A stretch of DNA of 64,000 bases, taken from assembly GCF_008704935.1 (NCBI RefSeq), contig NZ_CP023692.1, positions 310,001 through 374,000 on the forward strand, given 5' to 3'. The notes under the pieces are model-generated. The model was not told the origin of the DNA. It did no database searches and saw only the letters and a list, made by a program, of their open reading frames with translations. Positions 42,693-50,678 of the stretch are shown here, one piece after another (the stretch's first letter is position 1; each line of letters starts with the position of its first letter). The DNA is from Streptomyces vinaceus (GTDB lineage: Bacteria; Actinomycetota; Actinomycetes; Streptomycetales; Streptomycetaceae). The position numbers and the translations under genes are program-made.

Positions 42693-43838
42693 ATGACGCA
42701 GAACAGCTGGCCGGGAGCGCACGGGGGCGGTTGGGGTGGCGCCCCCCAGTGGGGAGGCCCGCCACCGGCGGCGCCCCGGCCGGGGGTGATACCCCTGCGC
42801 CCGCTGGCGCTCGGTGACATCATCACCGGGTCGTTCGCGACCGTCCGCGCCCACTGGAAGACGCTCGCCGGTGTGGTGCTGGCCGTACAGGCCGTCGTAT
42901 TGCCGGTCATGGCCCTCGTGGTGGGCATCGCCTTCGCCTCGGTCCACCAGCACTTCGATCCCGTCTTCGATCCGCCGTTCGGCGAGGATCCGGCGGCCGA
43001 GCACCTCGTGCCCCTGGTGGTCGCGGCCGTCGTGGTGTTCGTACTCCTCATGGTCATCGGCGTACTGGGCGTGTCGGTCACCGCCGCGCTCTGTCCTGCG
43101 GTGCTCAGGGAAGCCGTGATGGGCCGCCCCACCAGCTTCCGCGCGCTGTGGCGGAGCTCGGTCCGGCGGGCGCCGGCGGTGGCCGGCGCCATGTTCCTCA
43201 GCGGACTGATCGCCGGCGCCCCGGTGTTCCTCGTCCTGGCGGCGTGGCTGCCGCTGGTGTTCTCCGCAGGCTCCGGAGAGGGCGCCGTCGCGCTGCTCGG
43301 CTTCCTGCCGCTGCTGATGCTGGCCGCCGCGCCGCTGGCCGTCTGGCTCGGCATCCGGTTCGGCCTGGCCCCGGCCGTCGTGGTCCTGGAAGGCGCGGGT
43401 CCGGTGACCGGACTGCGGCGCTCGGCGGCCTTGGTCCGGGGCGACTGGTGGCGGATCTTCGGCTACACCCTCGTCGCCGGAATGCTGGCGGGGGCGATCG
43501 CGTACGCGATCCAGATACCGTTCAACCTCATCGGCACGTTCGCGATGATGCCCGTCCTCCAGGGGATACCCGAACACGGAACCCCCTCCGCCGGGGCCGT
43601 CGCCGCCGCGGTGTTCGCCGTCGTCCTCCTGCTGCTCGGCGGCGCGGCCGGCCAGGTCTTCCAGATCGGGTTCAGCCACCTGGCGAGCGCCATGCTGTAC
43701 GTGGACCAGCGGATGCGGCGCGAGGGCCTCGCCGAGGCGATCCTGGCCGACCTCGCCGCCCCGGCACCCGCCACACCCCCGGCTGCGGCCACCGACCCCG
43801 CCGCGCCGCGCCGGCCCGCAGGTGACGGGGGGTCCTGA
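42693..43838 (+). CDS. Multi-pass membrane protein, GPDPase membrane-domain/DUF7847-like
   Basis: 381-residue membrane protein. A Gly/Pro-rich cytoplasmic N-terminus (GGGWGGAPQWGGPPPAAP) leads to VIPLRPLALGDIITGSFATV, then about six helices (VVLAVQAVVLPVMALVVGIA; LVVAAVVVFVLLMVIGVLGV; LAGAPVFLVLAAWLPLVF). The pattern RPLxLGDIxxGSFxxxRxHW, then RRSAALVRGDWWRIFGYTLV, is the one found in actinobacterial proteins annotated as glycerophosphoryl diester phosphodiesterase membrane domain. No catalytic residues seen. GGAG lies 7 nt before ATG 42693. Convergent with cvnD (7 nt between stops). Confidence 0.82.
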   Translation: MTQNSWPGAHGGGWGGAPQWGGPPPAAPRPGVIPLRPLALGDIITGSFATVRAHWKTLAGVVLAVQAVVLPVMALVVGIAFASVHQHFDPVFDPPFGEDPAAEHLVPLVVAAVVVFVLLMVIGVLGVSVTAALCPAVLREAVMGRPTSFRALWRSSVRRAPAVAGAMFLSGLIAGAPVFLVLAAWLPLVFSAGSGEGAVALLGFLPLLMLAAAPLAVWLGIRFGLAPAVVVLEGAGPVTGLRRSAALVRGDWWRIFGYTLVAGMLAGAIAYAIQIPFNLIGTFAMMPVLQGIPEHGTPSAGAVAAAVFAVVLLLLGGAAGQVFQIGFSHLASAMLYVDQRMRREGLAEAILADLAAPAPATPPAAATDPAAPRRPAGDGGS

Positions 43839-43845
43839 GGGCCGC

Positions 43846-44445
43846 TCAGGCCGCGTCCGCCGCGTTGATCAGCACGTCGAGGAGGGCGAGGAGCGCGTCG
43901 CGCACATCGGTGCGGGCCCGGGCGTCGAGGAGGAGGACGGGGGTGGCCGGGTCGCGCAGGTGCAGCGCGGCGGCGATCTCCTCGGCCGTGTAGGGCTGTT
44001 CGCCGTGGAAGCAGTTCGCACCCACCACGAACGGCAGCCCGCGGCTCTCGAAGAAGTCGATGGCGGGGAAACTGCGGTCCAGGCGCCGTGTGTCGACCAG
44101 GACGAGCGCGCCGAGGGCGCCGGCCAGCAGGTCGTCCCACATGAACCAGAAGCGCTCCTGGCCCGGTGTGCCGAAGAGGTAGAGGACGACCCCCGCATCG
44201 GTGAGGGTGAGCCGGCCGAAGTCCATCGCCACGGTGGTGACCGCTTTGGACTCGATGCCGTCGAGGTCGTCGACACCCACGCCGGCCGCCGTCAGCCGCT
44301 CCTCCGTACGCAGCGGTTCGATCTCGGAGACCGTCTCGACCAGGGTCGTCTTGCCGACGCCGAAGCCTCCCGCTATGAGGATCTTGACAGGCGACACCTG
44401 TCCGGCGGGGGCGGCAGAGGGGTCGTATCCATCATATCCGGGCAA
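43846..44445 (-). CDS. cvnD: Conservon small GTPase-like protein
   Basis: 199-residue GTP-binding protein, the D member of a streptomycete conservon. P-loop AGGFGVGKTTLVETV (~28), switch II LFGTPGQERFWFMWDD and VDTRRLDRSF region (NKxD replaced, as is usual in this family; ANCFHGEQPYT) are visible. Family model: cytoplasmic GTPase recruited with CvnB and CvnC to the sensor kinase CvnA, forming a signalling complex likened to G-protein coupled receptors. Its start overlaps cvnC by 14 nt. The usual fifth gene (cytochrome P450) is not downstream; the next gene is convergent. Confidence 0.93.
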   Translation of the reverse strand: MPGYDGYDPSAAPAGQVSPVKILIAGGFGVGKTTLVETVSEIEPLRTEERLTAAGVGVDDLDGIESKAVTTVAMDFGRLTLTDAGVVLYLFGTPGQERFWFMWDDLLAGALGALVLVDTRRLDRSFPAIDFFESRGLPFVVGANCFHGEQPYTAEEIAAALHLRDPATPVLLLDARARTDVRDALLALLDVLINAADAA

Positions 44446-44947
44446 GGTTGTCCCTGATTCTCATGAGCATGTGGACGTTGGTGGTCTCCGCCCCCTGCAG
44501 GGGCGGCCGGTGGTGGATCAGGCCGCGGTCCGCGAGTTCGCCGAGCAGCAGCGTCATCGGGGTGAGCCGGATCCGCATCCGCGCCGCGACCTCGGCGACC
44601 GCCAGCCCGCCCGGCCGGGCGCACATGGAGAGGACGGCCCGCCATTCGGTGGGCAGGCCGCCTTGGGCCTCCGCGCCGGCGGCCGCCGTGATCGTGGTGT
44701 CCATGGTGAGCACCGTCTGCGGGGCGGCGGTCCGGCCGTCCGTCAGCGCGTAGAGCCGGGTACGGCGGCCGCCGCCCCGCTGCGGTGCGTCGGGCTCGGA
44801 CGCCTCGGGCCGTACGGGCTCGGACGCCTCGGGCCGTACGGGCTCGGACGCCTCGGGCCGTACGGGCTCGGACGCCTCGGGCCGTACGGGCCCGGGCGTC
44901 TCGGCTCCGGAGCCTTCTTCGGGCTCCGACATCTGCGGCTCCGGCAT
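44432..44947 (-). CDS. cvnC: Conservon DUF742 protein with tandem-repeat N-terminus
   Basis: 171-residue DUF742 protein. The C-terminal ~110 residues carry the winged-helix-like family domain (RRTRLYALTDGRTA; TEWRAVLSMCARPGGLAVAE; LTPMTLLLGELADRGLIHHR). The N-terminus has four exact copies of an eight-residue unit (VRPEASEP), encoded by a perfect 24-bp DNA repeat, giving a flexible acidic tail. ATG at 44947 overlaps the cvnB TAA (TAATG). Family role: links CvnB/CvnD to the kinase. Repeat number may vary between strains. Confidence 0.92.
   Translation of the reverse strand: MPEPQMSEPEEGSGAETPGPVRPEASEPVRPEASEPVRPEASEPVRPEASEPDAPQRGGGRRTRLYALTDGRTAAPQTVLTMDTTITAAAGAEAQGGLPTEWRAVLSMCARPGGLAVAEVAARMRIRLTPMTLLLGELADRGLIHHRPPLQGAETTNVHMLMRIRDNLARI
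44792..44887. repeat. Four perfect 24-bp tandem repeats inside cvnC
   Basis: Unit begins GGGCTCGGACGCCTCGGGCC and ends GTAC; copies at 44792, 44816, 44840 and 44864, with no mismatch. In frame, so it adds eight residues per copy without breaking the gene. Confidence 0.95.
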
Positions 44948-45366
44948 TACGGCTTCGGCGCCTGGGGACGCTCGGGCGTGCCCAGCCATTCGCCGAGCGC
45001 CTGGGCGGTCCGTACCGCCTCGCCGCCCAGCTCGCCGAGCCGGGCCTTGCGGGAGGTGACCACGAGGAGCGTGCTGCCCTCCCCGCACCCGACGACGCAC
45101 AGGTAGCGGTCGTCCATCTCCACCAGCTGGCGGATCACGCGCCCGCCGTCGACCTCACGGGATATCGCCTTCATCGTGGCGGCGATCCCGGAGGCCGCGG
45201 CCGCCATGCGCTCCGACTGGTCCCGGTCCAGGAGGTAGGCGCTGAGCGGGATCCCGTCGTTGGACAGGAGTACGGCTCCCTGGATGCCGGCGATCCGGCT
45301 GAGATGGTTGTCCAGGACGCTGAAGATCATCTCGCTGGAGGTCGCGGAGTTGGGGGTCGTCGTCAT
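44947..45366 (-). CDS. cvnB: Conservon roadblock/LC7 protein
   Basis: 139-residue roadblock/LC7-fold protein: LDNHLSRIAGIQGAVLLSND, then GIPLSAYLLDRDQSERMAAA, AISREVDGGRVIRQLVEMDD and YLCVVGCGEGSTLLVVTSRK. In conservons this protein binds the GTPase CvnD and the kinase. ATG at 45366 overlaps the cvnA stop (ATGA) and its TAA overlaps cvnC ATG, so the block is translationally coupled. Confidence 0.94.
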   Translation of the reverse strand: MTTTPNSATSSEMIFSVLDNHLSRIAGIQGAVLLSNDGIPLSAYLLDRDQSERMAAAASGIAATMKAISREVDGGRVIRQLVEMDDRYLCVVGCGEGSTLLVVTSRKARLGELGGEAVRTAQALGEWLGTPERPQAPKP

Positions 45367-47716
45367 CGCTGATCCTGTTCCTGTCTGAGCTCGGCTTCCA
45401 CCTTCTGCGTCCCCTCTTCGTAGTCCGCCCAGGCATCGGCGACCTCTTCGGGGGTGTCCGGGCCGGGGCCCGGCTCCGGCTCCGGCGCTCGCGGTGCGCG
45501 CAGTTGGCTGGTCATGTGCGTCTGCGGGACGCGCTCCGGGAGGGCCGGGCGGCCGGCGGCGTCGCCGGTGACGGGCCGGAGCGCGGGCGTACGCTGCGCG
45601 AGTGCCGGCGCGGGCCGCCCGGTCGTGGCCCGGTGTGCCACCGCCTCGGGCACCGCCCGTCGTACGGGGACGGGCGCTGGGGCGGGCGCGGGCACGGATG
45701 CGGGGGCAGACTCGGGTGCCGCGGACCCGGGGGTGCGGGACGGCGGGGTCACGGGCGCGGCCGGGGCGGGCGTCCGCGCCAGCAGCTCGCTCGGCAGTAC
45801 GACGACCGCCGAGGTCCCCCGTACACCGAACGCCTCAGCGTGACCGTGGCCCCCAGCTGCTCGGCCAGGTGGCCGACCACGAACAGGCCCAGCCGGTGCG
45901 CGTTCTCGGCGAGTTCGGCGTAGGGCGGGGCCGAGTGCAGGCGCCGGTTCATCTCCTCGTAGCCGGACTCGCCCACGCGGGGCCCGCGGTCCTCGATCTC
46001 CACCGACAGGCCGTCCGCGACCAGTTCGGCCCGGATGACCACCTTCGACCGCGGCGGGGAGAAGCGGGTGGCGTTGTCGAGCAGTTCCGCCAGCAGGTGG
46101 CTGATCTGGCTGATGACGCTCGGTTCGACGCTCGCCTCGTCCAGCGCGTGCCGTTCGATCCGGCGGAAGTCCTCGACCTCCGCCGCGGCCTCGCGCAGCA
46201 GGTCGGCGACGCGCATCGGCTCGGTGTGCGGGTCGGGGACCTCGCCGCCGGACAGGATGAGCAGGTTCTCGATCTGCCGCCGCATGCCGACCGTGAGCTG
46301 GTCGGACCGCATCAACTCGGCGAGCAGCGCTTCGTCGTGCCCGAAGGTGTCCTGGATGTCCTCGGTGAGGCTCAGCTGGCGGCTGACCAGGTTCCCGGTG
46401 CGCGAGGCGATGCCGGAGGCGAACATGCCGAAGCCGTGCCGCTCCGCCGCGAGCTGCCGGTGGCCGTCCACGGACACCGCGACGACCCGGGCGAACGCGT
46501 CGCTGATCTGCCCCACCTCGTCCTGGTCCCCGCGTACCGCGGGCAGGGCGCCGTCGTCGACGGGCTGGCCGCGGTGCAGCCGGGCCACGACGTCCGGCAG
46601 CGTCTCCTCGGCGATGGCCACGGTGCGCTCGTGCAGCCGCCGCAACCGGCGCAGCACCGAGCGGGTGGTCACCACGACGACGGCGACGACCAGCAGCAGC
46701 GCTCCGGCGCTGCCGCCGACCAGCCAGTAGACGTCGCCCTCCAGCTCGGCGGCCTTCTCGTCGGCGTGGGCCAGCAGGTCGCGCGAGCGCTGGTTGCCCA
46801 ACTCGGACAGTTGCGCCGAGAACACCGGGTACGCCGTGGACCAGTCGTTGACCTCGGCCGGCAGCTTCATCCCGGAATCGGTGATCTTGTGCTGCGCGAT
46901 GACGGCGGTCTCGACGCGGAGCTTCGTCTTCCAGGCGTCCGAGGCAGTGATCCCCTCGTACGTCTGCTTCGCCGCGGGCGGCAGGTACGGCACCACCCAG
47001 GTGTCGTACAGGTGCTGGTGCGCCCCGGCGTCGTTGAGGAACTCGCCGAAGGCGGTGGGCGTCAGCTCCCGGGAAGGTCCGGCCAGCGTGAGGATCGTGT
47101 CCTGGCGGGCCAGCATCTCGGATGCGGAGAGCATGGCGATGACCGGGCGGCTCTCCTGGAGGAGGCCGGCGTCCTCGGCGTGGGAGAAGGCCCCCTGGTA
47201 GAGACCGGTGATCCCGTCGATGACGCCGTCGTAGTAGGCCATCGTCTGCGCGGCGACACCGCTGCGGGCGTCCGCGCGCGAGCGGAAGGCGCCCAGCTGT
47301 TCGAGGCGGGTCTTGACCTCCTGTACGTGCTCGGCGGCCTGTCCGGGCTCCGGCGTGGCGTCGGAGTCGGCCGACAGGCGCCGGAATTCGGCCACGGCCT
47401 TGTCGGTGGCCGCCCTGCGGTCGCGCAGGTCCCCGTCGCGGGCCGGGGCGCCCGCCCACCGTGCGGCGGTCAGCTTCCGTTCGGCCTGGAGCTCGACCAT
47501 GAGCCGGAACAGCGGCTCGCCGATCCGCTTGCTGGCCGCCAGGTCTCCCCGCAGGTGGTCGGCCTGTGTGAGCAGCCGTTCGGCCGTCACCGCCACCTGT
47601 GCGCCCATGGCCACGGTGGGCACGACCGCGAGCCATATGAGCATCGTACGGAGGCGCACGGTGCGCCGTCTTCGGGCCTTCGGCGGCCCTGGGGTGCCTT
47701 CGGGTATGAGAGACAT
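45363..47716 (-). pseudogene. cvnA: Conservon sensor histidine kinase, frameshifted near its 3' end
   Basis: Nitrate-sensor (NIT)-type membrane kinase. TM1 (TMLIWLAVVPTVAMGAQV), an extracellular NIT domain (~45-330), TM2 (LVGGSAGALLLVVAVVVVTT), HAMP, and a HATPase domain (HLLAELLDNATRFSPPRSKV; IEDRGPRVGES; HRLGLFVVGHLAEQLG) read well from ATG 47716 to ~45822. Then LRRSVYGG is followed by an out-of-frame tail ending at 45749; the expected TSAVVVLPSELLARTP plus a long Pro/Ala tail lies in another frame to the stop at 45363, which overlaps cvnB. A 5-G run at 45816-45820 (minus strand) with one G missing explains it. The kinase core is intact; only the tail is lost. A sequencing error is possible. 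Confidence 0.88.
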
Positions 47717-47876
47717 CGGTCCTCGGTATGCGGCGGGGCGGGATTGCGCGAGCGAGTGGCGCCGATCATATCCAGCCACAAAGAACACATACAGCCGCAC
47801 CCGACGGAAGAGATGTCGACACAGCCCTTCACGCCGGAAGCGGATGTCACACCTTACGGGCCGTCAACGGGATCCG

Positions 47877-48608
47877 TCACTCATTGTTCAGGTCTGAGAT
47901 GTTGTGGAGCTCGGCCTCGACCTGCTCCCGTTCGGTCTCGGTCAGCGCGATGCCCTCCAGTTCCGCGGTCCAGACGGGGACTTCGTCGCCGTGCTCGCCC
48001 AGAGCGGCCGAGGTCGAGATGAGCACCGCCAGGGCCCGCGCCCGGTCGGCCGCCGGGGCGTCCTCGCCGTACTTGCGCAGTGCGGACTTCACGGCGCGGA
48101 ACGCGGCGCGGTCGTCGTCCTTGAACTCCCGCAGGACACGGGCGTTGTCGAGCGCCCTGGCCAGCCCCACCAGTTGCTTCGAGCCGCCGTATTCCAGTTC
48201 CATCGGTTCGTCGCGCTGGACGAAGACGATCGAGTTGCCGGACGGGTCGACCAGGGTGAAACGGCTGGCGCCGGGACGGTAGCGCGTGATCCGCGGCCTT
48301 CCGGTGGCGAGGACCTTGCCGTGGGTGCTGCGCATGGCCCGGACGAAGGCCGCGTGGTACGGGGCGGCCGAGTCGACCATGACCAGGCAGGCGCCGCCGT
48401 CCTCGCGGGCGGGGTCCAGTCCCTCGGGCGCCTTGCCGAAGTGCAGTTCGAAGCCGCTCCAGCGCAGTGCCAGATACACGTAGGGCCTGGTCTGCTTGTA
48501 CGTGACCTCGAAGCCCAGCGATTCGTAGAACTCCAGGGTGTCCTCCACGGACAGGCACGGCAGTATCGGCACCGTGGTCTCGTTCGCCGGGGTCGTCTGC
48601 TCGGTCAT
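47877..48608 (-). CDS. VOC-family (glyoxalase/bleomycin-resistance-like) protein
   Basis: 243-residue protein. The N-terminal ~120 residues are a VOC domain: PILPCLSVEDTLEFYESLGF, VYLALRWSGFELHFGKAPEG, ITRYRPGASRFTLVDPSGNS, IVFVQRDEPME. The C-terminal ~115 residues are helical and acidic with no recognised domain (VLREFKDDDRAAFRAVKSAL). Streptomyces carry several such bleomycin-resistance-type proteins; substrate or ligand is unknown. ATG 48608; the frame open to 50372 is a shadow of the FAD gene. It is separated from cvnA by 160 nt with no gene. Confidence 0.85.
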   Translation of the reverse strand: MTEQTTPANETTVPILPCLSVEDTLEFYESLGFEVTYKQTRPYVYLALRWSGFELHFGKAPEGLDPAREDGGACLVMVDSAAPYHAAFVRAMRSTHGKVLATGRPRITRYRPGASRFTLVDPSGNSIVFVQRDEPMELEYGGSKQLVGLARALDNARVLREFKDDDRAAFRAVKSALRKYGEDAPAADRARALAVLISTSAALGEHGDEVPVWTAELEGIALTETEREQVEAELHNISDLNNE

Positions 48609-48679
48609 GGGTGTGTACCCCCTCCGCTCGCGGCCTTCTGCGTCAGGCGGGCATTGTCGCCGCTTTCCCGGATCCGCGC

Positions 48680-49366
48680 CTATGAGCGCCGTTCGTCCCG
48701 CGACGCGGCGATCCCGGCCAGGATGAGGTCGATTCCGGCGAGGAACTCGGCCCGGTCGTCGTGGTCGCGCAGTTGCTCCGCGACGTCGCGGGTGAAGGCG
48801 TACTCCTCCGGATCGAGGCTCGCCCATGTGGCCGCGACGGTGTCGAGGAACTCCGTCCGGTTCTTCTCCGATTCCTGTCCGTGGGCGTTGGCCGCGTTCT
48901 GTCCGCCGACTCCGAGGATGTAGTTCAGCAGCGCGGACGCGGCGGTGAACCGGGCGGGGCGGGGTACGCCGAGCGCCTGGACCTGGCGCCCGAGCTGTTC
49001 GAAGACCTGGAGCATCGGCGACTGCCCGGGCGAGCGGGCGAGCTGGGTGCCGATCCACGGGTGCGCGTCGATCGCGTCGAACAGCCGGAGCGCGAGGGCC
49101 CGGGTCGCCTCCTGCGGGCTCGCCCCCGCATCGCCGCCGAGGACGGTGCCGGCGACGACGACCTCGGTGGCGGCGCCGAGGAGCTCGTCCTTGCCCGAGA
49201 CGTGCCAGTAGATGGCGCCCGGCCCGGTGGCGAGGCGCTCGGCCAGCACGCGGAACGTGAGGCCCGCCTCGCCCACCGTGTCGAGGATCCCGATCGCCGC
49301 CTCGACGATCCGCTCCCGGGAGAGCGGCTCCTCCCGTCGCTCCGCGCGACGCGCCCTGGTTGCCAT
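48680..49366 (-). CDS. TetR-family repressor
   Basis: 228-residue TetR/AcrR regulator. HTH at ~15-60: SRERIVEAAIGILDTVGEAG, LTFRVLAERLATGPGAIYWH, VSGKDELLGAATEV. The rest is a helical ligand-binding domain with a C-terminus like that of TetR_C group proteins (SALLNYILGVGGQNAANAHG). ATG 49366. Divergent from an FAD-dependent monooxygenase, with three similarly spaced palindromes of CTGGAAC-N3-GTTCCAG type between, so it almost certainly represses that gene and itself. Effector may be the monooxygenase substrate. Confidence 0.93.
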   Translation of the reverse strand: MATRARRAERREEPLSRERIVEAAIGILDTVGEAGLTFRVLAERLATGPGAIYWHVSGKDELLGAATEVVVAGTVLGGDAGASPQEATRALALRLFDAIDAHPWIGTQLARSPGQSPMLQVFEQLGRQVQALGVPRPARFTAASALLNYILGVGGQNAANAHGQESEKNRTEFLDTVAATWASLDPEEYAFTRDVAEQLRDHDDRAEFLAGIDLILAGIAASRDERRS

Positions 49367-49386
49367 GGCGCCATCCTGACACAGGC

Positions 49387-49455
49387 CTGGAACCATGTTC
49401 CAGCTTGACATCTCTGGAACGCCGCTCCAGTCTGAGTCGTGGAACGGCATTCCAG
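49387..49455. promoter_or_regulatory. Three TetR operators
   Basis: Site 1, 49387-49403, CTGGAACCATGTTCCAG (perfect 7-3-7). Site 2, 49414-49430, CTGGAACGCCGCTCCAG (one mismatch). Site 3, 49439-49455, GTGGAACGGCATTCCAG. Centres 27 and 25 bp apart, so on nearly the same DNA face spacing of 2.5 turns. Site 1 begins 21 nt from the TetR start; site 3 ends 23 nt before the FAD gene ATG. Confidence 0.85.
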
Positions 49456-49478
49456 AGATACGGCGGGCAGGAATCACC

Positions 49479-50615
49479 ATGACCACTGACATCACGATCA
49501 TCGGCGCCGGACTCGGCGGGCTGGCCCTCGCCCGTGTCCTGCACGTCCACGGCATCCCGGCGACGATCTACGAGGCGGAGCCCTCGCCGACCGCCCGTAC
49601 GCAGGGCGGCATGCTCGACATCCACGACTACAACGGACAGCCGGCCCTGAAGGCCGCCGGCCTGTTCGACGCCTTCCTCGGCCTCGTGCACGAGGGCGGC
49701 CAGGCCTCGCGCGTGCTCGACAAGGACGCGACCGTGCTCCGCGACGAGCCGGACGACGGCACCGGCGGGCGGCCGGAGGTCCACCGCGGCGAGCTGCGCC
49801 GCATCCTGCTCGACTCGCTTCCGGCCGGCACGATCCAGTGGGGACGCAAGGCCACGGGGATCCGCCCGCTCGGCGGGGGCCGGCACGAGGTGACGTTCGC
49901 GGACGGCACGACGGTGACGACCGGCCTCCTGGTCGGCGCGGACGGGGCCTGGTCGCGGGTCCGGCCGCTGCTGTCCGACGCGCAGCCCGAGTACGTCGGC
50001 ATCTCGTTCATCGAGACCTACCTGTCCGACGCCGACACCCGTCACCCGGCGAGCGCGCGGGCGGTCGGCGACGGGGCGCTCTTCGCGCTCGCGCCCGGCA
50101 AGGGGATCCTCGCCCACCGGGAGCCCGGTGCGGTCCTGCACACCTACGTGGCGCTCGCCAAGCCGCAGGAATGGCTCGCCGGCATCGACTTCGGCCGCGC
50201 GGACGAGGCCACGGCCCGCGTCGCCGCGGAGTTCGACGGCTGGGCCCCGGAGCTCACCGCGCTCATCACCGACGGCGATACCGCTCCCGTTCCGCGCGCC
50301 GTCAACGCCCTCCCGATCGGGCACCGGTGGGACCGCGTGCCCGGCGTCACCCTGCTCGGCGACGCCGCCCACCTCATGTCACCGTTCGCCGGCGAGGGCG
50401 CCAACCTCGCCCTGTACGACGGCGCCGAGCTCGGCAACGCCATCGCCGCGCACCCGGACGACATCGAGGCCGCGCTCACCGCGTACGAGGAGGCCCTCTT
50501 CCCCCGGAGTGCCGATGCCGCGGCCGAGGCGGCCCGCAACCACGAGCTGTGCTTCGACGACGACGCCCCGCACAGCTTCATCGCCCTCTTCACCGCGCAT
50601 GAGCAGGCCGGCTGA
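49479..50615 (+). CDS. FAD-dependent monooxygenase (TetX-like)
   Basis: 378-residue class A flavoprotein hydroxylase. FAD-binding ITIIGAGLGGLALARVLHVH (GxGxxG), the TetX-type TQGGMLDIHDYNGQPALKAA region, HRGELRRILLDSLP, second motif LLVGADGAWSRVR (DG), and the GD motif LLGDAAHLMSPFAGEGANLA all match TetX and related enzymes that hydroxylate tetracyclines or other aromatics. ATG 49479 with AGGA upstream. The divergent TetR with three operators implies inducible expression. Tetracycline inactivation is possible but cannot be claimed from family resemblance alone. Confidence 0.9.
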   Translation: MTTDITIIGAGLGGLALARVLHVHGIPATIYEAEPSPTARTQGGMLDIHDYNGQPALKAAGLFDAFLGLVHEGGQASRVLDKDATVLRDEPDDGTGGRPEVHRGELRRILLDSLPAGTIQWGRKATGIRPLGGGRHEVTFADGTTVTTGLLVGADGAWSRVRPLLSDAQPEYVGISFIETYLSDADTRHPASARAVGDGALFALAPGKGILAHREPGAVLHTYVALAKPQEWLAGIDFGRADEATARVAAEFDGWAPELTALITDGDTAPVPRAVNALPIGHRWDRVPGVTLLGDAAHLMSPFAGEGANLALYDGAELGNAIAAHPDDIEAALTAYEEALFPRSADAAAEAARNHELCFDDDAPHSFIALFTAHEQAG

Positions 50616-50678
50616 GGCTAAGAGCCGCTGCCGGCGGCCCCTCGGCCCGACCGGCTCCCCGGCCGGGCGGAGTTGTCG

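Noticed and set aside
44792..44887. Possible CRISPR array
   Set aside because: The repeats are directly adjacent with no spacers and in frame in cvnC.
43846..47716. Search for a cytochrome P450 as fifth conservon gene
   Set aside because: The gene after cvnD is convergent and a membrane protein; no P450 haem motif in the window.
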